NCBI GenBank assembly: GCA_964535015.1
Contig: CAZHRU010000002.1
Coordinates: 1-64,000, forward strand
DNA: 64,000 bases
Reading direction: 5' to 3'
Source: CAZDUS01 sp964535015
Lineage (GTDB): Bacteria > Verrucomicrobiota > Kiritimatiellia > CAIKKV01 > CAITUY01
Translations under genes and position numbers: made by a program
Shown here: positions 35,467 to 45,128 of the stretch, piece after piece
Layout of the letters: each line of letters begins with the position of its first letter
How positions within the stretch are numbered: position 1 is the stretch's first letter
The notes under the pieces: model-generated
Database searches by the model: none
Seen by the model: only the letters and a program-made list of their open reading frames with translations
Told to the model about the DNA's origin: nothing

Positions 35467-36581
35467 ACCATGATTTCCCTCCAGCATGGTCCACGCTGAA
35501 TACCCTGCTCTGCCACGACTGGTTAACCGGGATGCGCGGCGGCGAACGGGTTCTGGAAATTCTCTGCGAGGGCTTCCCTTCTGCCCCCCTCTACACCCTC
35601 ATCCACAACCCGTCCGCTGTCTCAGAGACCATTAACCGCCACCCCATTCACACCTCGTGGTTACAGTCCCTGCCCGGCATTGCACGTCACTACCGCCACC
35701 TGTTGCCTCTGTTCCCCGGCGCCATGGAACGGTTCCGCCCCGCCCCCGCCGACCTGCTGATCAGCACCAGTCACTGCGTTGCCAAGAACCTCATCGTGCC
35801 GGCCAACACCGCCCATCTCTGTTACTGCTTCACCCCCATGCGCTACGCCTGGCTGTTCCAGGGCGAATACCTCGGCGCCAATCCATTGAAACGCCTGGCC
35901 GCCCGTCCCATTCTGGCGTGGCTGCGCCGCCACGATCGCATCACCGCAAACCGCGTCACGCGATTTGTCGCCATCAGCCGCCATGTTCAAACCCGGATCA
36001 AGACCTTCTACAACCGGGATTCGGATGTCGTTTACCCGCCTGTGGATCTCGACCGGTGGACGCCCCACCCCCATGCTCCCGAGTCCTTTGAACTGGTGGC
36101 TTCCGCCCTGGTTCCCTATAAGCGCCTGGACCTCGCCGTCCGGGCCTACACCCGTATGGGGCGCCCTCTCAAGGTGGTGGGCGTGGGGTCCGAAATGGCG
36201 ACCCTGCGGCGTCTCGCAGGCCCCTCCATCGAGTTCCTCGGATGGCAGTCGGATGCCCAACTCCTCGACCTCTACCGGCGATGCCGTGCCCTCATTTTCC
36301 CGGGTGAGGAGGATTTCGGCATCATCCCCCTTGAAGTGCAGGCCTGCGGGAGACCCGTAGTCGCCTTCGCCCGCGGCGGCGCCCTGGAGACCGTCGCCGA
36401 TGGCATCTCCGGTGTCTTCTTCCAGGAGCAGACGGAGGAATCGCTAATCGAGGCCGTGGATCGTTGTACCACCCGGACTTGGGATTCCAACACCATCCGC
36501 CATCAGGCCGAGCGTTTCGGGGTAAACACCTTCATCGAAGGCTTGAATCAGTCGATTATCAAAACGCTGGAAACTCGTTGA
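35463..36581 (+). CDS. GT4-family glycosyltransferase 3, WbaZ-like (372 aa)
   Basis: A third GT-B enzyme of a different subgroup. LLCHDWLTGMRGGERVLEILCEGFP at the N-terminus and CYCFTPMRYAWLF with YLGANPLKR are features of WbaZ-type mannosyltransferases that build O-antigen or exopolysaccharide. The C-terminal domain has DVVYPPVDLDRW, LVASALVPYKRLDLAV and the E-x7-E motif in EEDFGIIPLEVQACGRP. It ends 30 bases before the convergent radical SAM gene. With the two upstream genes it could assemble a short oligosaccharide for the Wzm/Wzt-type exporter 10 kb away; that link is inference. Confidence 0.86.
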   Translation: MNHDFPPAWSTLNTLLCHDWLTGMRGGERVLEILCEGFPSAPLYTLIHNPSAVSETINRHPIHTSWLQSLPGIARHYRHLLPLFPGAMERFRPAPADLLISTSHCVAKNLIVPANTAHLCYCFTPMRYAWLFQGEYLGANPLKRLAARPILAWLRRHDRITANRVTRFVAISRHVQTRIKTFYNRDSDVVYPPVDLDRWTPHPHAPESFELVASALVPYKRLDLAVRAYTRMGRPLKVVGVGSEMATLRRLAGPSIEFLGWQSDAQLLDLYRRCRALIFPGEEDFGIIPLEVQACGRPVVAFARGGALETVADGISGVFFQEQTEESLIEAVDRCTTRTWDSNTIRHQAERFGVNTFIEGLNQSIIKTLETR

Positions 36582-36611
36582 AAAAACGATTCGCGATTCA
36601 CAACGCAACGC

Positions 36612-38282
36612 TCACGCCCCGGCCGCCGCCTCCCTGAACACCGCCAGCACCGCGCGTTCACCTCTCGCCCCGCTTCCGATACAGAAGTAGTGCGGCACCC
36701 CCAGCACCACGCGCCAAACCCGGGAACATACGGCCCTACCATCCCCCTCGATCAGCACCGCTCCGCCGGGAATCGCCTCCTTCCATACCGTCGCCGGACA
36801 CAACCCCTGCCGCGCACTGAATCCATTCCGAAACCACAGATACCGGACCCGCCGTACCATCGTCTCGGACCGCCCTTCCCAGAAACTGTCCAGCAACCGG
36901 AACCGCACCTCCAGACTCGGACACCTACCCTCCCCTGTAATCGCCTCGCATCGATCGGTAAACTGATTGAGAAAGTCTGCGCATTCCAGCATTCCATCGG
37001 CAAACACGTCCCGAAGCACCGGCTTGTTATAGAACCAATCCAACACCTTCGCCACGTGATCCGCCCTGCGCATATCGGCAACGGGCATGTCGGACGTCGC
37101 CAGCACCTCGTACGGTGGCCGCCCTGCCCCCACCAACCCCCAGTCGCCCGGCGCCTGAGCCAACGGCGTACCCGGAAGCAGCTTGAGCCTTTCCAATTGG
37201 ATTTCCGCCACACCGGTGCGCATAAGCGCCTCCACATCCCGGATCAGACCCGCCGAGGTCTGCCCTGGCAGTCCTGCCATAAGGTCGGCATGCAGTTGGA
37301 GGCCACGGATTCCCGCCAGTTGCCGCACCCCTGCCAACGTTTGCAGCGGCGTCCCCCGCCGCTGAATAATCGGATACACCTTGCTTTCCAGACTCTGCAC
37401 ACCTACCTCAAGATGCAGACGTTCCGCCGGGGCCAGTCGGAACTCGGCGGCAACATCCTCGGAAACCAATCCCGGATCGATCTCCAAGTGGAATCGCATC
37501 GCGGGATACTCCTCGCGGAAAAGGCGCAACAGCTCGAGGCACCGGCGGTCAACCAGATTGAAAGTCCGATCAACCACTCGCACCGTGCGTACCCCGGCGG
37601 CTCGAATCGCCCCCAATTCCGCCCTGATCCGTTCTATACTCTTGTACCGCACCCGTGTCTTCCGACTGGTGCAGAAAAGGCACCCATTGGGGCACCCCCG
37701 CGACGTCTCCACTTGAACAAACGGCCGCGTAAACCCATCCATCATCGCGGGATAAAACTCAGGGATCATATCCAACTCATCAACCACGGACGCCATCCCG
37801 TTATCCCGGTAAACGCCATCCACCATCCTGCACACCCCCGGTATATCCGCCCATCGCGATGGCGTCCCCGCCAAAGCCATCAGGTCCGCAAACGCCCGTT
37901 CCCCTTCACCGCGAACCGCCACATCCACCACCGACGGCACCAACCCCCGGTTATCCCCCAGGCATTCCGGTCCACCGGCCACCAGGAGGCATTCAGGCTC
38001 CAACTCGCGTACTCGCCCCAGCACCCCCTGTACGAATTGCCGGTTGAATAGATACAGGGTCGTCGCCACAACATCCGGCCGCGACTCCCGAACGCGCTCC
38101 ACAACCGCCATCGGATCGTCATTGATGGTCGCATCCACCGGGTGCCATGCCACCCTGTTCTCATCAACCATGGCCCGCAGACACCACGCCGCCAGACTGC
38201 TGTGCGAATAGGAGGAATTCACTGCCAGAAAGGCGACCCGCACCTTCCTCGAATGCCCTAGATCCTGTTGACAATTCACCAT
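36612..38282 (-). CDS. B12-binding radical SAM protein (DUF4080-like), 556 aa
   Basis: An N-terminal cobalamin-binding-like domain (about 10-135; VRVAFLAVNSSYSHSSLAAW, LVAGGPECLGDN) is followed by a radical SAM domain. The 4Fe-4S motif is CPNGCLFC (C-x3-C-x2-C) in QVETSRGCPNGCLFCTSRK. About 160 further residues follow (YEVLATSDMPVADMRRADHV onward), matching the DUF4080 arrangement. The reaction is unknown for this subgroup; class B enzymes often methylate unactivated carbons. The start ATG at 38282 has GAGGATGGC upstream; the frame is open further up but that region overlaps the divergent ridA. No substrate gene is adjacent. Confidence 0.82.
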   Translation of the reverse strand: MVNCQQDLGHSRKVRVAFLAVNSSYSHSSLAAWCLRAMVDENRVAWHPVDATINDDPMAVVERVRESRPDVVATTLYLFNRQFVQGVLGRVRELEPECLLVAGGPECLGDNRGLVPSVVDVAVRGEGERAFADLMALAGTPSRWADIPGVCRMVDGVYRDNGMASVVDELDMIPEFYPAMMDGFTRPFVQVETSRGCPNGCLFCTSRKTRVRYKSIERIRAELGAIRAAGVRTVRVVDRTFNLVDRRCLELLRLFREEYPAMRFHLEIDPGLVSEDVAAEFRLAPAERLHLEVGVQSLESKVYPIIQRRGTPLQTLAGVRQLAGIRGLQLHADLMAGLPGQTSAGLIRDVEALMRTGVAEIQLERLKLLPGTPLAQAPGDWGLVGAGRPPYEVLATSDMPVADMRRADHVAKVLDWFYNKPVLRDVFADGMLECADFLNQFTDRCEAITGEGRCPSLEVRFRLLDSFWEGRSETMVRRVRYLWFRNGFSARQGLCPATVWKEAIPGGAVLIEGDGRAVCSRVWRVVLGVPHYFCIGSGARGERAVLAVFREAAAGA

Positions 38283-38330
38283 GCCATCCTCACTATCCCG
38301 CTCATTCACAACAGCATGGAGGTAACCATC

Positions 38331-38714
38331 ATGACACGTCAAGCGGTTGTAAGCACCCGGGCCCCTGCAGCGATCGGACCTTATTCCCAGGCCATTTCCG
38401 TCGACAACTTCGTGTTCTGTTCCGGTCAGTTGGGTCTGGATCCCCTCACCGGGCAACTGGTGACAGGTGGAGCCGCCACGCAGACGGAGGCAGTCCTCTC
38501 AAATCTGGCGGCCGTACTCGCCGCCGCCGGATCCTCCATGGCTCGGGTTCTCAAGACCACAGTCTTTCTCACGGACCTCAAGGATTTCCAGGCCATGAAC
38601 GAGGTCTACGCACGCCACTTCACCGCCCCGCATCCCGCCCGATCCACCGTCCAGGTGGCCGCCCTGCCCCGCGGTGCCTGTGTGGAGATCGAAGCCATGG
38701 CGATCAAAGGATAA
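38331..38714 (+). CDS. ridA: RidA-family enamine/imine deaminase
   Basis: 127 residues, the standard size. It contains PAAIGPYSQAISVDNFVFCSGQ, then KTTVFLTDLKDFQAMNEVY and the C-terminal signature ARSTVQVAALPRGACVEIEAMA with the conserved Arg that binds the substrate carboxylate and the final Glu. RidA hydrolyses reactive 2-aminoacrylate and other imines produced by PLP enzymes. The ATG at 38331 has a consensus GGAGGT 8 bases upstream; upstream in-frame Met codons lie within the divergent radical SAM gene. Confidence 0.95.
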   Translation: MTRQAVVSTRAPAAIGPYSQAISVDNFVFCSGQLGLDPLTGQLVTGGAATQTEAVLSNLAAVLAAAGSSMARVLKTTVFLTDLKDFQAMNEVYARHFTAPHPARSTVQVAALPRGACVEIEAMAIKG

Positions 38715-38760
38715 CGGACGCTTCCCGCGTTACCTGCCGGTGACCAGGACGTCTTCCGCC

Positions 38761-41700
38761 TTACGGAGTAATCAGCGCCTTGAAGACCCGGTTGCTTGCG
38801 TCCGTGAACTGGACGGTGCACTTGCCGTTGGCATCAAACAACGCATTGCTGATGAACGCACTCCCCACATCCGCCCACTCATCCATCAGGTCTGGCTTGC
38901 CTAGCAGTTTCAGCACACCGTTGATCCGGGTGTGCAACGGCTGCACCCCATCCCTCAACTGGACAGCACTCGACACCGTCCCACCCGTGACCGATAGTGA
39001 CAGGAACGAGAATCCGATGTCGTAAATGTTGGTCGGATCAAGTCCGAGCAGGTAATCGGTTCCCAGATCCGGATCCGACGCCGCGTCCGCCTCACTGGCG
39101 TAGTATTGCTTCACCCATTCCACGGCGACATTGGTCGGCACACCGGCCTGTGCCGCCGTGACCCCCGCAAAGTCAACCTTGACACTATGGTCGGACGCCA
39201 CCGCCGTAAAGAGATTCGTGTACACGCATGTACCGGCCGCCGCCGGCACCGCCGCCGCATCGTTGCTGACGGAGGCAATGCGGAACCACGGGTCCGCCGT
39301 ATAGACAACCGATGTGCTCCCGCCCGCCGGGACCGTGATCTGGCCGGAGGGCAACGCCGAACCATGCAACCCGACCCATTGGCTGATTCGATACAACCCC
39401 GATGCGAATAGGGGTTCGTCATACGTCAGAACCAGATCATCAATTGAACCACGCCCCTTCAGAATTATGCCGTTGACGCGACTCGGGTTCTCACCCACAG
39501 ACCCCGCCCGCCGGGCCGCCGAGAGGAACCACGTCCCTCCATCCGGTGTGCAGGGCGGTGTCATGGCCACGGTCTTCCAGTTATCACTGTAGGCATTGGT
39601 ATCCGAATGGAGTGCCTGCCCGTTGATCAACACGCGAAACGCCTCCGCCCCGGCCACCGCATCCAACACAACCGTCAGACGGCACCATGTCCCTGCCGCA
39701 ACGCCATTGGTCACTGCAGAGGCGAACGCGGTCCCGAACCCCCCGCCGGTTTTCGTGCCGTGGAACACATACAGGTTGGTCACCGATCCGTCGGCCTTCA
39801 GGAAAATCGCTGCTTTGAGATTCACATTGGTCAGGTCCGCTGTCGGAATGTCCTCGTGCACGACAAACGTAACCATCGTGTCGAGATAGACCCTGGCATC
39901 CCCAAACTCCGCCCCCGTGCAAGGCGGCACCACCGCGGTTCCTTCCGTATTCAGGAACAGGAAGCGTTTCCCGGCCGAATGGTCGTACGACATCGGGAAT
40001 GGCACCCCCCCCGCCAACGCGGAGTATCCACTCGCCGGATTGGTTACGATCGACAAGTCGTCATTCCCCGAAACCCAACCATTGGTTGTGTTGACCCGCG
40101 CATTGTCCGCCCAAGCCGTTTCGAAGTTTTCCGCCAGAACCGTGCTGGCAACCGAGAGTGTAACCACCGCCTGGTTCGTACCGCCCGAGAGATCCGCAAC
40201 CCGGAATGTGAACGCATCCGTTCCGACATAGTTCAGGGTGGGCGTATAGGTCACGTTTGACCCCGTCAACGTCCCCAGCGTCCCGTGAATCGGCCCGCTG
40301 ACAATCGAGTACGTTAACGCATCACCATCCGAATCGGTCCCCGACAACGTTACCCCACGCGCCGTATTCTGCGCCGTCAGGAGCACCTGCGCAAACGCCA
40401 CTGGCGCATCATTCACCGCCGTCACCGTAATGGCGACCGCCGCAGGAGTGGACGTCACACTTCCATCCGCGACACGGAACGTAAAGGAATCGCCGCCGAA
40501 ATAGTTGGTCGCCGGCGTATAGGTGACGCTGGCACCGGACACCACACCCAGACTTCCATGCGATGGGCCCGTGGCGATGCTATACGTCAACGGATCCCCA
40601 TCCACGTCACTCCCCGCCAATGTGATCGCCTTGGCCGTATCCTCAGCCGTCGTCACCGCCTGCGTCGAGGCCACCGGCGCATCATTCACCGGCGTGACCG
40701 TCAGGGAGACTGTCGCCACTCCCGAGTTCGTCCGGCCATCCGAGGCGCGATAGGTGAAGGAATCGCCCCCCGCGTAGTCCGTCACGGGGGTGTACGTGAA
40801 GGATCCATTCGCATTCAGCGTCACCGCCCCATGCCCCGGATCACTCACCTTCACCGCCATCAAACTGTTCGTGTCGGCATCCGTGTCATTCCCCAATACG
40901 CCCGGCGCCGCCACGTTGAAGACCGTATCCTCTCCCACCGAATAGGCATCCCCCGCCGCAATCGGCGGGGTGTTCGGCGCCTCCGTGTCGGCAATATTCA
41001 CTCCCGCCGAAGTATTGCTGCCCCCCAGATTATCCGTCGCTCTGGCCGTCAGCACATAACTCCCCGCCGACGCATTACTCCAGGTACAACTGTAGGGACC
41101 GGTCGCATCCTCGCCCACCTTCGTCACTCCGCTGAAGAACTCGACCAACGCCACCGACCCGTCGCTATCCGAGGCGTCCGCCTGCAACACAATCGTGCCG
41201 GGTGCCACAAACGTCCACCCGTTCGTCGGACTGGTGAGCGTCACCGTCGGTAATGCATTGGTCCCCGTCACCGTGATCGTCACCGTGGCAATGTTGGAAT
41301 TGGTCTGCCCATCCGAGGCCCGGAAGGCAAAGACATCGCCCCCGACATAATTGGTGGCCGGCGTATAGGTCACATTCGAGGCCGTGATCGAACCGAGTGT
41401 GCCGTGCGCCGGATTGGTCACAATACTGTAGGACACCGCCTGGCCATCCGGATCAACCGCCGTGAGCGTGATGGGCAGCGCCGTATTCCGGAGCGTCGTC
41501 ACCGCCTGCGTCTGCGCCACCGGTGCCTGGTTGATGACCTGGACAACAAACTGGTTGGACGTCATCAGCGTTCCGTCGCAAACCGTGACCGTCACGGTGA
41601 CCACCCCACTAACGTTGGCCACCGGATAGAAGGAGACCGTCCGGTTCTCGTTGCTCCCGCCCAGTGTGATATTGCAGGCGGGCATGATCGACCGACTCGA

Positions 41701-44100
41701 CGTCTCCGCCCAGAGCATCAGATTCGTCGGGGCGGTCTCGGCATCCCCGACCGTCACCGGGATCGGGCCATTCATACTGTTGATCCCCACAATGCGATTG
41801 GTGATCGCTGACAACACAGGTGCTGTGTTGGCCCCGACCGGCGGCTGGTGGTGACGTCCTAATTTGAGGGTGCCATCCCCCAGCAAGACCATGCCGCGAT
41901 GCCAACTCACATCACTGTAATTCGCTGCGAACCACTTCTGGAAAGCGATTCCGTGCGAATCGCCCTGCCCCAGAGGCGTGTAGAAAGCCGTCGGATACAG
42001 CATCGAGCCGGTCTTGGTGGATCCCACCGAAATAATCCCATATCGGGGCGTGAAAATACGGACACCGGCAATGTACCCACCCCATGTGTAATTCGCCGAA
42101 GAACAGTTCCAGCAGTTCCAGAACAGGCGGGTGATATCCGCTGCCGCCACGGCAACATAGTTGAAATCCGGCCCCGACTGATGGAACGATTCGCTCGAAT
42201 GACACATAAAAAACTCGGTCTCGTATGCCACACGCCACCGGCTCGACCAGTCAATACCATCCGTGGTCATGCCCGCAACCGCCGACGAAACCCGGAGATT
42301 ATTCGTATAGGCGGGCCCGACACTGTCTGAGGGCGTCCAAGTCTTCCAATCGTCATCCGCCCAGAGCATCCCGCGATCCGGCAATCTCAATTCCCCTGCG
42401 CGAAAGGCGTGATTCTTGTCGAAGTAACGCTTCACCAGGGTCGCTTCGCTCGGACTTCCGGAGAACGCCCCGCTCATCCCGGAACACTTGATCCGTGACA
42501 CCCAGATGTCGGGAACGATACCCGTCAAATAGGGTAAGTCAATCTTGGTGTCAGCATTTGTGTCCGCCCAGTTGCACTGCAAATCCATGTAGTACAGGTC
42601 AAATGGGAATGTCGCAGGGCCGTACTTGCCGCCATACTCATTCGGGTTGTAAAAATAGGCCACCGGCAAATCCCCGATGAACACCGCACCGCCCAAATCG
42701 GGCACCGTCTTCAAATAGTCGCGCAATTGGGCGGGCGTGCTCCCGCTGAGTATCCAATCCTTGACCAGCGGAACATATCCGTCCGCCGCGAGATCATTGG
42801 TGTAACGACTGAATTGCGGCTCAATCAGGGGGTGAAGATTGGTATTCACCACCACCGCCACCACATTCCAATCACTCACCACCAGTGTGCAGGTGGCCGC
42901 CTGGGATTCCTCCAATCCATCACTGACCTTCCAGGTGAAGGAATCGATGCCGACACTGTTCGTGTTCGGAGTGTAGACAATCGCGGCGCTATTGGTTCCA
43001 CTCACTTGATTGACCGTTCCGTTGGTCGGCCCACTGAGAATCGTAAAGGTGCGGGTTTGATCGTCTGGATCCGTATACGCCAGATTAAATGAGGAGGTGG
43101 ACTTGTTTCGGTAGACCCTGACGGTCTGATTGGACGCGGTCGGAATCGTATTGTCCAACACCGTGACCTGACAGGTCGCCACCTGCGAATCAAACATACC
43201 GTCGTTGGCATAGAAAGTGAACGAATCGTCGCCGATATGATTCGTGGGCGCCAGATACTTCACGTAGTAGTAGTTCGTGTAACTGACAATAATCGGCTCC
43301 ACAGCCCCGAAAGGAGGCTGATTCACTACAGCCTTGAGCAAGGAAACGTCGGTCTGGGAATCTCGAACGGCAAGGCTAACGTAACGGGTACCTCCCTGAA
43401 TAATTGTGAAGGTCATATTACTGGCCGTCGGAGCATTACTGTTCGCCACGATCGTGACGGTGCACGTGGCGATGTTGGAATCATCGTAGCCATCGTTCAC
43501 CTTATAGGTGAAGACATCCGCCCCCACCGCATTTGTGGGAGCGGCATAGACGGCATAAGAAAACGAGGTGGCTGAGATGATCCCCAGGACAGGCGGAGAC
43601 ATCACGATCATTTGCTTGGCCTGACCACAATTCGGATCCTGAACCGAGGGATAGACGGAGACCGTTTGCCCCTGAACCACAGTCGCGGAGGCCGGACCAG
43701 CCACCGGAATCGTGTTTGTGGTCGAGAACACCACGGAAACCGAGGCTGTGGCCGAGTCGTACTGGCTGCTGGCTATTGCCGTGAGCACAATCTGCTTCCC
43801 GATCACGGAGGGAGTCAGGTCAAACGTCCAGGAGGCATAGTCGTCCGGATTGACCAGAGCGGCGTTTCCAGCCAGAATCCCATCCTGATACAATGCGACG
43901 TTCGTAATTATCCGAAAGGTTCCGAGGAAATCGTAGGCAGTCCCGGTCACACAATACGTGGTGTTGGAGCCCATGTAGACCTGTCCCTTGTCCTCCGGCG
44001 TACCGATCCAAACCGAAGCTGTCCCGCCCCATGCGGCGGAAGCCAGCACCCAGGCCACCAATACCGCCAGTGAAAACCTCACATCACGAAGTCCTGTCAT
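38761..44100 (-). CDS. Giant secreted protein with cadherin/Ig-like repeats and an internal gingipain-like (C25) peptidase domain, 1779 aa
   Basis: A signal peptide (RFSLAVLVAWVLASAAWG, cleavage about residue 25) is followed by an Ig-like domain. About three cadherin-like repeats come next (to about 405), each with VTYTP- or YKVNDG-type strands and ending NSNIATCTVTIV. Residues about 410-745 resemble peptidase family C25: VFIGDLPVAYF, then PDIWVSRI, then the catalytic His region MCHSSESFH (about 632) and, 32 residues on, the Cys in NCWNCSSANY. In gingipains the His and Cys are 33 apart. More repeats (SYSIVTNPAHGTLG, VTPVNDAPVA), a LamG-like domain and a C-terminal module ending FKALITP follow. 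It is probably a surface or extracellular protease-adhesin, coupled to the HEAT gene upstream. Confidence 0.75.
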   Translation of the reverse strand: MTGLRDVRFSLAVLVAWVLASAAWGGTASVWIGTPEDKGQVYMGSNTTYCVTGTAYDFLGTFRIITNVALYQDGILAGNAALVNPDDYASWTFDLTPSVIGKQIVLTAIASSQYDSATASVSVVFSTTNTIPVAGPASATVVQGQTVSVYPSVQDPNCGQAKQMIVMSPPVLGIISATSFSYAVYAAPTNAVGADVFTYKVNDGYDDSNIATCTVTIVANSNAPTASNMTFTIIQGGTRYVSLAVRDSQTDVSLLKAVVNQPPFGAVEPIIVSYTNYYYVKYLAPTNHIGDDSFTFYANDGMFDSQVATCQVTVLDNTIPTASNQTVRVYRNKSTSSFNLAYTDPDDQTRTFTILSGPTNGTVNQVSGTNSAAIVYTPNTNSVGIDSFTWKVSDGLEESQAATCTLVVSDWNVVAVVVNTNLHPLIEPQFSRYTNDLAADGYVPLVKDWILSGSTPAQLRDYLKTVPDLGGAVFIGDLPVAYFYNPNEYGGKYGPATFPFDLYYMDLQCNWADTNADTKIDLPYLTGIVPDIWVSRIKCSGMSGAFSGSPSEATLVKRYFDKNHAFRAGELRLPDRGMLWADDDWKTWTPSDSVGPAYTNNLRVSSAVAGMTTDGIDWSSRWRVAYETEFFMCHSSESFHQSGPDFNYVAVAAADITRLFWNCWNCSSANYTWGGYIAGVRIFTPRYGIISVGSTKTGSMLYPTAFYTPLGQGDSHGIAFQKWFAANYSDVSWHRGMVLLGDGTLKLGRHHQPPVGANTAPVLSAITNRIVGINSMNGPIPVTVGDAETAPTNLMLWAETSSRSIMPACNITLGGSNENRTVSFYPVANVSGVVTVTVTVCDGTLMTSNQFVVQVINQAPVAQTQAVTTLRNTALPITLTAVDPDGQAVSYSIVTNPAHGTLGSITASNVTYTPATNYVGGDVFAFRASDGQTNSNIATVTITVTGTNALPTVTLTSPTNGWTFVAPGTIVLQADASDSDGSVALVEFFSGVTKVGEDATGPYSCTWSNASAGSYVLTARATDNLGGSNTSAGVNIADTEAPNTPPIAAGDAYSVGEDTVFNVAAPGVLGNDTDADTNSLMAVKVSDPGHGAVTLNANGSFTYTPVTDYAGGDSFTYRASDGRTNSGVATVSLTVTPVNDAPVASTQAVTTAEDTAKAITLAGSDVDGDPLTYSIATGPSHGSLGVVSGASVTYTPATNYFGGDSFTFRVADGSVTSTPAAVAITVTAVNDAPVAFAQVLLTAQNTARGVTLSGTDSDGDALTYSIVSGPIHGTLGTLTGSNVTYTPTLNYVGTDAFTFRVADLSGGTNQAVVTLSVASTVLAENFETAWADNARVNTTNGWVSGNDDLSIVTNPASGYSALAGGVPFPMSYDHSAGKRFLFLNTEGTAVVPPCTGAEFGDARVYLDTMVTFVVHEDIPTADLTNVNLKAAIFLKADGSVTNLYVFHGTKTGGGFGTAFASAVTNGVAAGTWCRLTVVLDAVAGAEAFRVLINGQALHSDTNAYSDNWKTVAMTPPCTPDGGTWFLSAARRAGSVGENPSRVNGIILKGRGSIDDLVLTYDEPLFASGLYRISQWVGLHGSALPSGQITVPAGGSTSVVYTADPWFRIASVSNDAAAVPAAAGTCVYTNLFTAVASDHSVKVDFAGVTAAQAGVPTNVAVEWVKQYYASEADAASDPDLGTDYLLGLDPTNIYDIGFSFLSLSVTGGTVSSAVQLRDGVQPLHTRINGVLKLLGKPDLMDEWADVGSAFISNALFDANGKCTVQFTDASNRVFKALITP

Positions 44101-44981
44101 AATTCACCCCTCTTAATGATCCTGTCCTGGGCGGCCTTGGTCACTTCCAGCGCCCGCTGAACAACTTCCTGCACCATGCGTTCCCCGGGTTTGAATTGCT
44201 CCAACCGCCGGATCTGCCGATTCACCGCATCCAAAGCCGAAACATGCCCGATGAGTCCCAGGGACTCCACAACGACATTGTCGTACGACAAATCCTCGTG
44301 CCGTTCGAGTTCCGCCACCAGTTGCGGGACGTTGTCGCCTCCGCCGCACGTCCCAAGAGCACGGATGGCCATCTCGCGGATGGGCATCCCGTAGCCGTCC
44401 GGACGGATGGCATTATCCCGGATCACGCGGGCCAGGAGGGGGGCTGCGGCCTTGTCCCCGCGGCGTCCGAGTATCTCCAGCGCCTGTAAAATGACGGACG
44501 GATCCTCATCGGTTACGGCCATCTGAACCACCTCGCCCACAGTCGGTTGATTCTCCTGACTCCACCTCAACATGGCCTCACGCCGTAGAATGGCATTGGG
44601 TTCACCCCGGTATTCCGCAACCAACGCCGACGGGGCGGCCGGCACCGGGACGATAGTCGGCAAATCAGGGATAACGGCGGTACCCCCTGCGGTTGCATGC
44701 GCGGAATCGCCCACACGACGTTCCGTACTCACGCCACCGCCTGGAATCGCCACAACACCTCTATCGCTGACCGCACCGGCCCCGTTCGCCAGGTTGCTGG
44801 ACAAAACGGCAGCGTCCGACCGGACTACTCTGGAGACGTCCGGCGGCAAGACGCCGCCATCAACCGCCTTTGGCGCAGGTTCTTCCCGGACCGAACGAGT
44901 TTCGAAAACGAACAGCAAGGCAAGACCCACGGCCGCCAGCAAAACCGCCATCCATAAACTTGCACGACCTCGATTCGTCAA
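44097..44981 (-). CDS. Membrane-anchored HEAT-repeat protein, 294 aa
   Basis: An N-terminal membrane helix (about 10-28, MAVLLAAVGLALLFVF) precedes a low-complexity Gly/Pro/Val linker to about residue 120. Helical HEAT-type repeats follow, such as DPSVILQALEILGRRGDKAAAPLLARVI and MAIRALGTCGGGDNVPQLVAELERH. Such repeats bind partner proteins. The domain should sit outside the cytosol if the helix acts as a signal anchor. The start is a TTG at 44981, supported by AGGAG nine bases upstream and by the lack of other in-frame starts. The stop overlaps the start of the giant C25-like gene (ATGA), suggesting a shared function such as docking or maturation of that protein. Confidence 0.78.
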   Translation of the reverse strand: MTNRGRASLWMAVLLAAVGLALLFVFETRSVREEPAPKAVDGGVLPPDVSRVVRSDAAVLSSNLANGAGAVSDRGVVAIPGGGVSTERRVGDSAHATAGGTAVIPDLPTIVPVPAAPSALVAEYRGEPNAILRREAMLRWSQENQPTVGEVVQMAVTDEDPSVILQALEILGRRGDKAAAPLLARVIRDNAIRPDGYGMPIREMAIRALGTCGGGDNVPQLVAELERHEDLSYDNVVVESLGLIGHVSALDAVNRQIRRLEQFKPGERMVQEVVQRALEVTKAAQDRIIKRGEL

Positions 44982-45023
44982 TGAACACCACTCCTATCGC
45001 AGTAAGCCATTCCAAACCCAAAC

Positions 45024-45052
45024 AGTATACAACGAACCAAGGAGTGTGTAAA
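45024..45052 (-). promoter_or_regulatory. Strong sigma-70-type promoter of the HEAT-C25 operon
   Basis: On the minus strand TTTACA (45052-45047) and TATACT (45029-45024) are separated by exactly 17 bases, five of six consensus matches at each element. Transcription would begin near 45017 and reach the AGGAG site of the TTG-start HEAT gene about 25 bases later. The divergent thrC gene starts 76 bases away. Confidence 0.65.
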
Positions 45053-45128
45053 CGGTCTTTCTCGCGCAATGGTCGGATACACGAACTTCTTCTTGCCTAT
45101 CGCCTTGCCGGATTTTATTGTCTCGCCC

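Noticed and set aside
36690..38051. Plus-strand ORF of 453 codons
   Set aside because: Antisense to the radical SAM gene; composition is typical of a shadow frame in GC-rich DNA.
40180..43500. DNA-level repeats from the cadherin-like domains considered as mobile or structural repeats
   Set aside because: They reflect repeated protein domains of the giant C25-like gene, with divergent codon sequences.
45069..45128. Upstream 20-codon extension of thrC
   Set aside because: The family usually begins at MxYISTRG; the extension has no ribosome binding site and no conservation visible.
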